Source of the DNA: Tetrapisispora phaffii CBS 4417
Taxonomy: Eukaryota; Ascomycota; Saccharomycetes; Saccharomycetales; Saccharomycetaceae
Assembly: GCF_000236905.1 (NCBI RefSeq)
Contig: NC_016523.1
Coordinates: 434,001-498,000, forward strand
Direction: 5' to 3'
Length of the DNA: 64,000 nucleotides
Shown here: piece by piece, positions 30,064 to 40,226 of the stretch
Numbering within the stretch: the first letter of the stretch is position 1
Layout: the number at the start of each line of letters is the position of its first letter
The notes under the pieces: model-generated
Database searches by the model: none
Told to the model about the DNA's origin: nothing
The model's input: the letters and a program-made list of their open reading frames with translations, nothing else
Translations under genes and position numbers: made by a program

Positions 30064-32289
30064 TCATTCAATTTCCATGTTTGGATTTTCCTCTAAGTAT
30101 TGATCCAATGATAGTTGTCTTATCTGGTCTAATAACGTTTCATCTTGAAGTAGAGCCATTTGATACATTTCCAATTCCTGGCCATCGATGAAACTTGTGA
30201 TTTTTTCAACAATATCTGCAGTCTCTCTATCAATAGATTCTGGTGGTAAAACATCAAATTCATATATTTGATTATCAGACCAAATATTAGAAGGGATGGC
30301 AGCCGCCACGGACGATTCGTCTGACAGAAATACAAATCTTAACAAATTTACTGGTAAGCTGTCGATGTAGAATGGATGGTGAGTACCTTTAAAATCACTG
30401 TAATTTGGTTCAGGAATTATATCAAAGGCATTCTTTTTGTAGTCCGTGAATAATTGTTGTAATTCGGCAAGAAGGAATGAAAGATCTGAACTTTCTTTCC
30501 AAATTGAAGGAAATCTAGTGATGTAAGCTTTTGCTTCAATATGTGCTAAACTATTGTCTTCTACTTGGAAGTTATCAACTAGTTTGCTATCACCTAGTAA
30601 TTTCTCTTTAAAAATGTATGCCAAGGACTTCGCATGATACTTAAAAACATTTCGCAACTCCTTCAATGCCTTTTTAGACTCATCGATTCTCAGATAACTT
30701 AAAACTACGGCCATACCAAAACTAAAAGTATACCACTGTCTATACGTTTTTATGAGTGGGGAATTCGATAGTTTTATGATATAGTGGTATTCGTTATTTA
30801 GCAGCAAATATTGATCAATAAAATAACGACAACCAACTGGATCCTCTAAAGGACTTAAGGACCATAATACTTTAGTCCATTCACTGGCTGTTCCCACAGC
30901 ACCCCTTTGTGATAACATTTGAATATTTCTGAATATCGCGAAATAAAATTGTCTATTATAGAAATATATGAAAGGCAGTTGCACAGATGTTGAGTTGAAT
31001 TTCAAACCACTTTTCAATGCTCTATCAAATACAAATAATGCTCTTTGGATCAGAGCATTGGTATTGGATTTATCACCTTGTCTTAACATGATCAAAGCTA
31101 CTTGTAATAATCCAGGAACATGATATGGATATTTGGATGAAATTAAATTGATCAGAGATTCATGGTCTGGGTGAAGTACAACACTTAAATAAAATTCTGT
31201 CAATGCTTTTTTATTTGTTTCAGAATTTAAAGGTTCAAATTTAAAAAAAGAGATATGTTTCCTCCAATTTGTAACATCTTCGCTTATCATGTCCTTCCAT
31301 TCAGTTGGCCTTTGAATCAACTGCCAATCACAAACATCTTCATGTTTTAATAAAGTCATTGATAATTCACCACGCTGAGTTGGTAACCAATCTGGTCTAA
31401 TTTTTGTGAATAGTAATTTGTGCACAGAGCCACCTGGACCATTTGGAACGGTTCTGTGATCTTGACCATCCCAATTCCGTACTAACCTCTTTAACCTTTG
31501 TATTTGTTTCAGTTGTTGTGGGGAGATATGTGCAGAGGAAAGAGAATCAATATCCTCTAAAGACTCCGCCGATATATCATCAAAAAGTAATTTAAATTCA
31601 GTGTGTGGATCTAAGTTTTTGACATTGGTATTGAACGCCCAACTATAATTCTTTAATATATGTACTGGAAATTTTGAAAAACTTGTGTCAAAAAAAAAAT
31701 CAGATAATACAAAAGATTTGCTATCTTTACCGGTTATATAATCTTCATTGTCCGAGGCAGTCATGAACTCATCACTATCCACATCTAAATTGTCGTCATT
31801 TCCAATAGCATTATCGTCACTGTCTAATTGGAAATTGTTTATCATTGAACCATACTCTAAAACGTTTCTTTTCTGAAACTGTTGTATAATTTGGTCAAAT
31901 TCATCATCATGGCTCTCAGTAATTTCATCGTCTGAATTAGTATTATTATTTTCATGATTAGCTTTTGTAATGCTCTTTTTCTTCTTGTTCAACTTATTTT
32001 TCTTCTTTTTCTGTGATTTTGTCGCAATTGTTATCTTTTTAGGTTCTTCCACTTCCTTTTTTATATCAGTCTCTATCAAATCCAATTGGTCCTCTTCGTT
32101 AGAAATATCTGTTTCATTATAGTTATCACTGGAATTGTTGTCATTCATTAACGAAAACATGTTAGAACCAGAATTAGCTTTATTGTCTTTCTTCACAGCT
32201 GATGTTAGATTCTTTTTACTGGCTGATGACAATAATGACTCCAATAAATCATTATCATCCTGCAGTTTTCTCAAAGCTCTAGAACTCAT
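30064..32289 (-). CDS. RQC1: Rqc1, ribosome quality control complex subunit (TCF25 family)
   Basis: This 741-residue protein (S. cerevisiae 723) has a family start (MSSRALRKLQ), a lysine-rich basic patch (KSQKKKKNKLNKKKKS, about 92-107) and an acidic stretch. The TCF25 domain spans about 270-660 (e.g. FYLSVVLHPDHESLINLISSKYPYHVPGLLQ, KSGLKFNSTSVQLPFIYFYN). Rqc1 works with Rqc2, Ltn1 and Cdc48 on stalled 60S subunits to ubiquitylate and extract nascent chains. YDR333C orthologue. It is divergent from IPI1 (YHR085W) and sits between STE12 and IPI1, an example of the interleaved YDR/YHR order. Confidence 0.94.
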   Translation of the reverse strand: MSSRALRKLQDDNDLLESLLSSASKKNLTSAVKKDNKANSGSNMFSLMNDNNSSDNYNETDISNEEDQLDLIETDIKKEVEEPKKITIATKSQKKKKNKLNKKKKSITKANHENNNTNSDDEITESHDDEFDQIIQQFQKRNVLEYGSMINNFQLDSDDNAIGNDDNLDVDSDEFMTASDNEDYITGKDSKSFVLSDFFFDTSFSKFPVHILKNYSWAFNTNVKNLDPHTEFKLLFDDISAESLEDIDSLSSAHISPQQLKQIQRLKRLVRNWDGQDHRTVPNGPGGSVHKLLFTKIRPDWLPTQRGELSMTLLKHEDVCDWQLIQRPTEWKDMISEDVTNWRKHISFFKFEPLNSETNKKALTEFYLSVVLHPDHESLINLISSKYPYHVPGLLQVALIMLRQGDKSNTNALIQRALFVFDRALKSGLKFNSTSVQLPFIYFYNRQFYFAIFRNIQMLSQRGAVGTASEWTKVLWSLSPLEDPVGCRYFIDQYLLLNNEYHYIIKLSNSPLIKTYRQWYTFSFGMAVVLSYLRIDESKKALKELRNVFKYHAKSLAYIFKEKLLGDSKLVDNFQVEDNSLAHIEAKAYITRFPSIWKESSDLSFLLAELQQLFTDYKKNAFDIIPEPNYSDFKGTHHPFYIDSLPVNLLRFVFLSDESSVAAAIPSNIWSDNQIYEFDVLPPESIDRETADIVEKITSFIDGQELEMYQMALLQDETLLDQIRQLSLDQYLEENPNMEIE

Positions 32290-32790
32290 ATCTAATTGAA
32301 TATATTGGATGAATGTTATATATTAAGCGTAACGTCACCGAAGAAAGTAGGATTGAAGGATATCAGGAATAAGTTATTAAAATTAATTCTAAATTTAAAT
32401 GATGAAGCAGCCTTTTAGAAACCCTGATGTAATTTCAAAATCTGGTCAGTCATTCTTCTCTCTTATATATATGTATTTGAATATGTTTAAATATGATTAT
32501 TATCTGAACTTTATATAGCATATACAGTTTTTTTGATATTACCTGAAAAAAAAATTATAAAAAATTAGTAGCGAAAATGAAAAATTTCAAGAAAAATTGT
32601 GGGAGCTCATCTCATCTATCTTACATATCTTTGATTTATTGTATTTTAAATGATTATATAGCAGGCCTGTATATTAAAGAAACAGGCTATTACAGTATCG
32701 TACCTTCTCCTAAGTATACATATATATATATACACTATCGGAAAACTATACACTAACAACCAGCATAACTGAATACTGAATATTTTTAAA
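32290..32790. other. Divergent RQC1-IPI1 promoter region
   Basis: 501 AT-rich bases. They include the RRPE and PAC-like motifs listed separately and a TA run near 32720-32733 close to IPI1. No other feature seen. Confidence 0.6.
32579..32616. promoter_or_regulatory. RRPE motif and PAC-like sequence upstream of IPI1
   Basis: TGAAAAATTT at 32579-32588 matches the RRPE. GCTCATCTCATC at about 32605-32616 is a variant of inverted PAC (GATGAG core repeated, lacking the GCG). They lie about 200 bp upstream of IPI1, a ribosome-biogenesis gene. Confidence 0.5.
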
Positions 32791-33690
32791 ATGGGTAATA
32801 GTCACAGAAAACAGAAACTAAAGATCCAAGATTTCAAGAAGAAGAAACTGAAGGTAGGTAAACCTCAGGATAAACCAAGCAATTTAACAGATGCATCGTT
32901 TAGTTCCCGTACGATTAATATCAAGAAACAATATCTTGAAACTAACTCTGATTTAAGCAAACGTTTGCCTCTGTTGAAGCATCATAACAATACAGTAAGG
33001 AAAGAAACAATTCAATTATTTCAAAAAATGCTTCCTAAAATTATCAATTCCACTCTATTGAGTCCTCTGATTACTAAAAGTATTCCATTAATTTGCGATG
33101 AATCCAGACAAGTGCGCGAAGCATACGTTGAGTTCATTGACGAAATTGGCAAAATCAATCCTCAAGTGTTACAATTACACTCTAAAATATTTGTACTGTA
33201 TATCAGCATGTCAATGACACATATTGTTCCCAGCATCCAAGCTGATTCGAGCAAGGTTCTTGGAGTTTTATTGAAATATTGTGGTGAGGAAATATGTAAA
33301 CAATCGTGGACAAAACTATTAACAGGGTTATTATCAGTATTAGGATGGGGCACCGTTGGTAAGAATGAGAAGTCTAGTATAGCACATACCAGAAAAAAAG
33401 ATGCAAAGACAACTAATATCCATTTACAAACACTATGCGAGTTCATTAGGTGGGGGTGTACTGATCTAACTGCGTTGAATGAAGAAATAGATGAAGAAGG
33501 CAACTCTGTAATTGAAAATATTAAAAATCCATATTTAATTTCAAAACATCCAAACCCATATGAATTTTTAAGATTATTCGATAAAGTATTAACTAATAAA
33601 AATAAAAATGAGAACAATGCCGATAACAATAAAACAAATGAATCAAACAATCCACGAGATTCATCCTCCCAGCATTTAACTGACCCGTAA
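32791..33690 (+). CDS. IPI1: Rix1-complex subunit Ipi1, C-terminally truncated frame
   Basis: This 299-residue protein (S. cerevisiae Ipi1 334) has the basic N-terminus (RKQKLKIQDFKKKKLKVGK) and helical repeats with the conserved segments LPLLKHHNNTVRKETIQLFQK, IPLICDESRQVREAYVEFIDEIG, YISMSMTHIVPSIQADSSK and VLGWGTVGKNEKSS. Ipi1 with Rix1 and Ipi3 processes ITS2 and matures pre-60S particles; the gene is essential in S. cerevisiae. The frame ends in an Asn/Lys-rich stretch, and the conserved C-terminal motif reappears downstream in another frame (next entry). So the true C-terminus seems lost or the assembly has an indel. YHR085W orthologue with ribosome-biogenesis promoter motifs. Confidence 0.9.
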   Translation: MGNSHRKQKLKIQDFKKKKLKVGKPQDKPSNLTDASFSSRTINIKKQYLETNSDLSKRLPLLKHHNNTVRKETIQLFQKMLPKIINSTLLSPLITKSIPLICDESRQVREAYVEFIDEIGKINPQVLQLHSKIFVLYISMSMTHIVPSIQADSSKVLGVLLKYCGEEICKQSWTKLLTGLLSVLGWGTVGKNEKSSIAHTRKKDAKTTNIHLQTLCEFIRWGCTDLTALNEEIDEEGNSVIENIKNPYLISKHPNPYEFLRLFDKVLTNKNKNENNADNNKTNESNNPRDSSSQHLTDP

Positions 33691-33710
33691 ACAAATTTTG
33701 ACAAGATACT

Positions 33711-33815
33711 TATCTAGACACCATTAATTATCAATTAGATGTATTAATTACAGAAGGTGGTGAATGTGGTAAAAGCTCAAACACATTGAAAAAATTACTG
33801 ATTGAAGTATTCTAA
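33711..33815 (+). pseudogene. Out-of-frame remnant of the IPI1 C-terminus
   Basis: In the third frame relative to IPI1, 34 codons read QDTYLDTINYQLDVLITEGG and then ECGKSSNTLKKLLIEVF before a TAA. From memory S. cerevisiae Ipi1 ends with I-x-E-x-x-I-K-EGGKCGKSANKLKTLLAEIF, a close match. The main ORF stops at 33690 in a different frame, and the intervening 20 bases carry stops in two frames. This looks like a C-terminus separated by at least one frameshift, or a sequence error. Confidence 0.65.
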
Positions 33816-34470
33816 ACGAAATATATATCTCTAGGAAATAAATAATAATAGAATTTATAATCATTATTTCATTACAGACACTCTCTTGTCATCATCACCA
33901 TCAGCTGGCATAGCAACTAGTTGAATGTGACGTTTCACTTTCCACCATTCAAGTTGGTAAATAACCCTAAAACGTCATACATTTGTGCCCTATCTGGTGC
34001 GGCTCATACGAGAATAAAGAGATATCGTCTATCACGACACCAATTACTTTTTTGACATCGTTCAAAATCGTTCACAACGGTTCAACATACAGTTCACGAA
34101 AAAAAATAATAGTAACTTATAATCATGAACATGGCATCATGGTGATAAAGTTATAACACACGATTAGTTTATTTACTATATTGTTTATTACTTAATGAAG
34201 CATTTTTTTTGTTTGCAATTGCATTAATGATTGTTTAAACTTTGAGGAACGTCAACTTAGATTCAAAGCGTTTAGTTGTCGCTACTTTAAAATTTGATTA
34301 AAATCAGTAGAAAAGAAACCATAGCACTTCATAAAATAATCAACAACTGGTTGGTAACTATTTTCCTTATATTCACGAGGTGTAGATATTATATATAAGA
34401 TATGTTGCATTAAGAATCATAATTAGGAGAAACTTTTTTTTTTTAAATAAATAGTAAAACACAAGCACAT
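33816..34470. other. Intergenic region IPI1/SWR1
   Basis: 655 bases upstream of SWR1. On the minus strand 33864-33974 is a 36-codon open stretch with a protein-like composition but no start at its left end; I cannot assign it. Nearer SWR1 the sequence is AT-rich with a T-run at 34435-34444. Confidence 0.4.
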
Positions 34471-34479
34471 ATGCAATGA
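34471..34479 (+). promoter_or_regulatory. Two-codon upstream ORF overlapping the SWR1 start
   Basis: ATGCAATGA: an upstream ATG at 34471 reads one further codon and stops at TGA. That stop overlaps the SWR1 ATG (34476) by four bases (ATGA). If the transcript includes it, SWR1 would be translated by leaky scanning or termination-reinitiation. Confidence 0.4.
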
Positions 34480-37400
34480 ATAAAAAAACAACAAACACTG
34501 TAAACAAGGAAGACGAACGACGTAATTCTTTGGCTCAATTAGCTTATGAATACGAGGTTTTGTGTAATGAATTGTTTCATTTGAAAGAATATATATCGTT
34601 GCTTGAGTTTGATCCAAGTTATAGAAACAGCTCAAATAGCTATGATACGTTTATTAAGGAAAATGATCTTTCCTTGAAGTCATTAGATATTAAAAAGGAA
34701 AATGGAAGTACTAGTAGGTCTGAAGTCTCAAATACTGCCCTAAGGGTTAGAAAACGTCAATTAAGACAGAGTGGGAATGAGCAACCACAAGCAAAGGATA
34801 CCTATTGGTTTGATGATATAAAACCGCTAGTGGATAAAAAATACGATGCATTGTCAACCGAAATCGATGTTGTTGACAAAGATAATAAAATTAATACAAA
34901 GCCAACGGTATTAAAAGCTGTAAAAGAAAACGAGACTACAAGTTCATCGAAGAAGAAATCTGAATCAGAAAAGCAGAAAAATACAAATGAAACTCAAGTC
35001 CCATTTAAGCCAGAAACGCATTTGCATAATAGCACACGTAAACATAAGATACGTAATCATGACGTAGTAGATAAAAATTCAAATAATGAAACAATAAAAC
35101 AGAAAGTTGCATTCACTGCGTCTCAAAACAATAAGCTTGGAAGTGAAGAATTAAAACTAATGAAAAAAGAGGAAAAACCTAAAACAGCTAGAGTTAATAT
35201 CGAAAAAAATGAAAATGAAGATGGAAATGATGAGGATAGTGATGACTATTATTTTACTACTTCTTCGGATGAATCAGACACACCATTTACAAAAAGAAAA
35301 AAGAGAAACTTGACTATACCAACCATAAAATTAGTGGTACATCCTCCTAAACAAACAATAACAAACCCTGGACATGTAGTAAAATCTGAGTATGGCGGTG
35401 TTTCCAATTTCTTAAGTTCATTTAGATCAATGGATGAAGATATGACTAATGAAGAATTCGAAGATTACATTTCAGAACAACGAAAAGTATTATCACAATT
35501 AAGAAAAGGTCTGGAAAGTGGAGCATTGAAATATGATGAAGAAACGGACTCTATTCAGCCAATAACTACTAAGGATACAAAAGTTGCTCAAGTTAATAAG
35601 ACGCATGCCATATCATATTTATACAAAGAACAAAATGTTCAGGTATTTCAAGATACATTAGTGAAGCATGGTGTGCAATGGAGCAAATTATTTCAAAATA
35701 ATAAGAGGTCGAGAATATTAAGAGCTCGTAAAGTTTCGCAAATGATCGAACAGCATTTCAGACATATAGCAGGTGCTGAAGAAAGAAAAATTAAAGAAGA
35801 AGAGAAACATAGGAAACTATTAGCGAGATCTGCCATGCAGGCAGTGAAAAAAAGATGGAATATGGCGGAGAGAGCATATAAAGTACTGAAAAAGGATGAA
35901 GAACAAGAACTGAAAAGGATTCAAGGAAAGGAACATTTGTCGAAAGTGTTAAAGCAAAGTTCAGAATTATTAGATGCTCAACTAAGAAATATCACTTCAC
36001 GTGACTCAAAAGGAGACTTAAATTCAAGCGAAATGGAACAGTCATCTGAGGATGATTTATCTAACGAAGATGACGTAACTTCGTCTTCTGAGGAAGAAAG
36101 TGATGGGCAAACCGATTTCAGCGAGAAGAAAGAAGTGGACAAAGATTTATCAGTGGAACAACTCAAAGAGAAATATAAATTTATAAATGAAGTATCAAAC
36201 GCCGAGACATTAGAAACATTGGTTCCCGAAATTGCTTCTGGAAATGATGAAAGTTCCCCAGAATCCAGTTACGCTAATACTGCATCAAAAGATGATGGAT
36301 TAAAAGCTTTATTTGATAGCATTTCGACAGATGATGAAGATGCGGATATAAATGAATCTTTCACGGTTTCGTCAGATGAAAATGTAAATTTTTCTGCTTC
36401 TGATGAGTTAAATATTACATCCTCTGAAGAAGAAGAAGAGGATGCGAATGAAAGTGGTGATAATAATAATCCTGAAATAGATGAAAAACATTCTTCAACC
36501 GAATTTGACAAACCTAGTACAACGGAAACTAAGACTTTTGAACCAGAAAAAACTATCCCTACAACGGTTGTAGACGTACCTACTCCATCACTGTTGAGAG
36601 GTACGTTAAGAATCTACCAAAAACAAGGTCTGAACTGGCTTGCCTCATTATATAATAATAATACAAATGGTATTCTTGCAGATGAAATGGGTTTGGGTAA
36701 GACCATTCAAACTATTTCATTATTAAGTTACTTAGCATGTGAAAAACAAAATTGGGGACCTCATTTGGTAGTTGTTCCAACTTCTGTTCTTTTAAATTGG
36801 GAGATGGAATTTAAAAAATTTGCCCCTGGTTTTAAAGTATTAACGTATTATGGTAACCCTCAGCAACGTAAAGAGAAAAGAAAGGGTTGGAATAAACAAG
36901 ATTCCTTCAATGTATGCATTGTTTCATATCAACTGGTAGTCCAGGATCAACATTCTTTTAAAAGGAAAAAGTGGCAATATATGATTTTGGATGAAGCCCA
37001 TAACATTAAGAATTTCCGTTCAACGAGATGGCAAGCATTATTGAACTTCAACACTCAAAGAAGATTATTGTTAACTGGTACACCATTACAAAATAATATA
37101 GGAGAACTATGGTCATTATTATATTTTTTAATGCCTCAAACAGTGACAAATGGAAATGGTGTCTCTGGATTTGCAGATCTGGATGCTTTCCAGCAATGGT
37201 TTGGAAAACCTGTGAATCAAATTATTGAAAGTGGACAAGCAGTCGAAGAAGATTCAGAAACTAAGGATACCGTTGAGAAGCTTCATAAAGTTTTACGTCC
37301 TTATTTGCTAAGAAGATTAAAGGCAGATGTCGAAAAGCAAATGCCAGGTAAGTATGAACATATTGTTTATTGCAAACTGTCTAAAAGGCAAAGGTTTCTT

Positions 37401-39050
37401 TATGACGATTTCATGTCTAGAGCTCAGACCAAGGCCACTTTGGCGAGCGGTAATTTTATGTCTATTGTGAACTGTTTGATGCAATTGAGAAAGGTTTGTA
37501 ACCATCCAGATCTTTTTGAGGTAAGACCTATAATGAGTTCTTTTTCTATTGATAATAGTGCTGTTTCAACATATAATGATACGCAAAGGTATGTTCATAA
37601 CTTACTACATGCTAATGACTACAAAGAGAATGTTGACTTGCAAACCTTAAATTTTGTGTTTACCAAAAATGATGAATATTTATCATCGAACAATTCCAAA
37701 ACTATTTCTACGTCCAAATGTATTAAAGAATTTGTAGATGAGGTTGATAAGTTAAGGAGTAATATTGATTTAGAGCAACGCAAAAATTCTGATAATTTTG
37801 ATTTTACCTTAGAGTTTTTTAAAAACTTAGGTATTCGGAAAATTCAGGAACTTGTTAATTCTATTGAACACCGGAAATATTTGAATAATTTGAGATGTGA
37901 CAAATCACCAGTATATGGTAAAAATTTAATTAATTTATTAGTGGTAAAGGACGATCGTTTGGAGGATGTATCATTTTCTGCTGAATTGATCAAACCGTTA
38001 CAAACCAGAATAATCTCCAGTAGGGATATGATCCAAAACTTTGCAGTCATTACGCCTAATGTTGTAACTTTGGATATCAGACCAATATCATTAGGTCTTG
38101 ACAATGGTAGTTCCATTGCCGAACAAAATAGAGCAGTAGTGATAAATAAATTGCATAACACAACTAATCCATTCCATCAATTACAAACGAAATTAACATT
38201 AGCATTTCCTGATAAATCGTTACTTCAATACGATTGTGGTAAATTACAAAGATTGGCAACATTATTACATGAATTAAAAGATAATGGGCATAGAGCTTTG
38301 ATTTTTACGCAAATGACAAAAGTATTGGATATATTAGAGCAATTTTTGAATTATCATGGATATCTATATATGAGATTAGATGGTGCTACCAAAATCGAAG
38401 ATCGTCAAATATTAACAGAAAGATTTAATTCTGACCCACGTGTAACTGTTTTCATTCTGTCAAGTAGATCGGGTGGTTTAGGTATTAATTTAACTGGTGC
38501 TGACTCAGTTATTTTTTACGATTCAGATTGGAATCCAGCTATGGATAAACAATGCCAAGATCGTTGTCACAGAATTGGTCAAACCAGAGACGTTCATATT
38601 TATAGATTTGTGAGTGAACACACCATTGAGAGTAATATTTTACAAAAAGCAAACCAAAAGAGACATTTAGATAATTTGGTTATTCAACAAGGTGATTTCA
38701 CCACAGACTATTTAACTAAATTATCTGTTAAGGATATTCTTCGTAACGATGATTCTGATGACAGCGCTCCAGAGAACGACAAACCATTATTGTTTAATAC
38801 CTTAGGTTCTGGTGTAAAAGGTTCACAAAAATTAGAATCGTTATTAGCACATGCTGAAGATGAAGAAGATGTTAAAGCAGCTAATTTGGCAATGAAAGAA
38901 ATTGAAGTTGATAACGAAGATTTCGACGAAAATGCAGACCAAAACTCTAAAGATGAACCTGGTCCAGACTCAGAACTAGTGCTTTACGAAGGTACAAAAC
39001 ATGTTGAAGAATACATGTTACGTTTCATAGCCAATGGTTATTATTATTAA
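34476..39050 (+). CDS. SWR1: SWR1 complex ATPase Swr1
   Basis: This 1524-residue protein (S. cerevisiae 1514) has an HSA region (about residues 380-450, HGVQWSKLFQNNKRSR then KVSQMIEQHFRHI). Acidic segments (about 510-690) resemble the H2A.Z-H2B-contacting part. The INO80-type split Snf2 ATPase has Walker A (DEMGLGKT, about 735-742), DEAH (about 839-842), and helicase motif VI region CHRIGQTRDVHIYRF near 1370. The large insertion between the two lobes is present (about 1010-1230). Swr1 replaces H2A with H2A.Z in promoter nucleosomes. YDR334W orthologue. The last residues AEEYMLRFIANGYYY-like end match the family C-terminus. Confidence 0.97.
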   Translation: MNKKTTNTVNKEDERRNSLAQLAYEYEVLCNELFHLKEYISLLEFDPSYRNSSNSYDTFIKENDLSLKSLDIKKENGSTSRSEVSNTALRVRKRQLRQSGNEQPQAKDTYWFDDIKPLVDKKYDALSTEIDVVDKDNKINTKPTVLKAVKENETTSSSKKKSESEKQKNTNETQVPFKPETHLHNSTRKHKIRNHDVVDKNSNNETIKQKVAFTASQNNKLGSEELKLMKKEEKPKTARVNIEKNENEDGNDEDSDDYYFTTSSDESDTPFTKRKKRNLTIPTIKLVVHPPKQTITNPGHVVKSEYGGVSNFLSSFRSMDEDMTNEEFEDYISEQRKVLSQLRKGLESGALKYDEETDSIQPITTKDTKVAQVNKTHAISYLYKEQNVQVFQDTLVKHGVQWSKLFQNNKRSRILRARKVSQMIEQHFRHIAGAEERKIKEEEKHRKLLARSAMQAVKKRWNMAERAYKVLKKDEEQELKRIQGKEHLSKVLKQSSELLDAQLRNITSRDSKGDLNSSEMEQSSEDDLSNEDDVTSSSEEESDGQTDFSEKKEVDKDLSVEQLKEKYKFINEVSNAETLETLVPEIASGNDESSPESSYANTASKDDGLKALFDSISTDDEDADINESFTVSSDENVNFSASDELNITSSEEEEEDANESGDNNNPEIDEKHSSTEFDKPSTTETKTFEPEKTIPTTVVDVPTPSLLRGTLRIYQKQGLNWLASLYNNNTNGILADEMGLGKTIQTISLLSYLACEKQNWGPHLVVVPTSVLLNWEMEFKKFAPGFKVLTYYGNPQQRKEKRKGWNKQDSFNVCIVSYQLVVQDQHSFKRKKWQYMILDEAHNIKNFRSTRWQALLNFNTQRRLLLTGTPLQNNIGELWSLLYFLMPQTVTNGNGVSGFADLDAFQQWFGKPVNQIIESGQAVEEDSETKDTVEKLHKVLRPYLLRRLKADVEKQMPGKYEHIVYCKLSKRQRFLYDDFMSRAQTKATLASGNFMSIVNCLMQLRKVCNHPDLFEVRPIMSSFSIDNSAVSTYNDTQRYVHNLLHANDYKENVDLQTLNFVFTKNDEYLSSNNSKTISTSKCIKEFVDEVDKLRSNIDLEQRKNSDNFDFTLEFFKNLGIRKIQELVNSIEHRKYLNNLRCDKSPVYGKNLINLLVVKDDRLEDVSFSAELIKPLQTRIISSRDMIQNFAVITPNVVTLDIRPISLGLDNGSSIAEQNRAVVINKLHNTTNPFHQLQTKLTLAFPDKSLLQYDCGKLQRLATLLHELKDNGHRALIFTQMTKVLDILEQFLNYHGYLYMRLDGATKIEDRQILTERFNSDPRVTVFILSSRSGGLGINLTGADSVIFYDSDWNPAMDKQCQDRCHRIGQTRDVHIYRFVSEHTIESNILQKANQKRHLDNLVIQQGDFTTDYLTKLSVKDILRNDDSDDSAPENDKPLLFNTLGSGVKGSQKLESLLAHAEDEEDVKAANLAMKEIEVDNEDFDENADQNSKDEPGPDSELVLYEGTKHVEEYMLRFIANGYYY

Positions 39051-39890
39051 TTTAGTTTACTGTATAACAGTTGTAATTATAAAATAAGTAAATAGATAAT
39101 TAAGAGTACTACTAATGTTGATAGAACATTGAACGTAACTTGAATTACATGATCTATCTTTTGAGTGAAACAACTCTCAGTCATCGATAGTAACTTTTTC
39201 TTTTATGCGGTACATCAAGCAAGAATGCATAAAAATCCATCAATTGAAATCTTATTTCAAGAGCTAATTAGAGTTAACTTACAAACACCTCCATTGCTAT
39301 TGTACTTAAAAGGATATGACACTCTTGAGAGAAACATTTTGAAATCGTTGTCTTTTTCAACCATTACGATTAGTAAGTGATCGTAAACAATTGCTGACGT
39401 TTAAAGGGTCTTTTGTTGCATTTCTAATTTTTTCTAACCCCTTAAAGAGACAAATATACAAGATGTTACAGTCTTGATGCTCTAACCGTATTTGATCACT
39501 AATGCAGATAAGATATTATTATACGATATCAAGGGGTGTTGTGTGGTTCAATTAGGTTATCCATAGGATGTTAAACAATTCAGTATTAACAATAGATATC
39601 CTATCATCAATTTCTGTTGTATAGTAATCAAGTATTTCGATAATGGAAAACCACTCACTCAAACGAGTGAAAAGTATATAAATAGGCCAATTTGTAATTA
39701 TCCTTTCATTTGTTATTTATATGTTACTCTTGATTGTTTTACTTGGTTTTTAATTCTTTCATGACGGTTCAATTCATAAGTGAATATACTTTCGATAGGT
39801 CGGTCTCTCTTTTTATAGCAAAGTAATTTCTATCAAAAGTTAAAAACCATACTATTATTCCCAAATTACTTTAAAATCAATCAATCAAGA
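39051..39890. other. Intergenic region SWR1/RTC3
   Basis: 840 bases upstream of RTC3. MSN5 (YDR335W) and NAM8 (YHR086W), expected next in the S. cerevisiae segments, are absent. Two STRE cores are listed separately. An imperfect hairpin CACTC..GAGTG lies at 39655-39668. A 71-codon open frame at 39165-39380 starts with GTG and shows no recognisable similarity. Confidence 0.55.
39438..39536. promoter_or_regulatory. Two STRE cores upstream of RTC3
   Basis: CCCCT at 39438-39442 and AGGGG at 39532-39536 are stress-response elements for Msn2/Msn4, 355-450 bp upstream of RTC3. RTC3/HGI1 is stress-induced in S. cerevisiae, so the sites fit. Confidence 0.5.
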
Positions 39891-40226
39891 ATGTCACAAT
39901 TATCAAGATGTTTTTACAAAGGTGAAGACACTGATTTTGTAGTATATATTAAATCAAAGGATTCTCTGGATGATTACTTAAAGGAGCCATCCGTGACTAA
40001 ACTTACAGACACAGTTGAATTGTTTCAAATCTTCTCAAACCATGAAGGTAAAGGTTCAGATGGTCAACTAGGAGAAGCGTCCCATGCTCAACTAGAGAAT
40101 GAGTTTGGCAGGGGCAAAAAACCAGAGGAAGTGATCGATTTAATTCTGAAGAACGGTCAATATAAAGGGAACAACAGAATGAAGGAGAACACTTTCAGAG
40201 GTGCCAGAACCAACGCCAGACAATAG
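39891..40226 (+). CDS. RTC3: Rtc3/Hgi1, SBDS-domain protein
   Basis: This 111-residue protein is the same length as S. cerevisiae Rtc3. It consists of a single N-terminal SBDS-type domain (RCFYKGEDTDFVVYIKSKDSL, VELFQIFSNHEGKGSDGQLGEAS, and LENEFGRGKKPEEVIDLILKNG). It is related to the first domain of Sdo1 and proposed to act in RNA metabolism and telomere-capping phenotypes. Expression in S. cerevisiae rises in stress. Stronger codon bias than the neighbours suggests good expression. YHR087W orthologue. Confidence 0.94.
   Translation: MSQLSRCFYKGEDTDFVVYIKSKDSLDDYLKEPSVTKLTDTVELFQIFSNHEGKGSDGQLGEASHAQLENEFGRGKKPEEVIDLILKNGQYKGNNRMKENTFRGARTNARQ

Noticed and set aside
39165..39380. 71-codon open frame between SWR1 and RTC3
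   Set aside because: It starts with GTG, has no recognisable similarity and an ordinary AT-rich composition.
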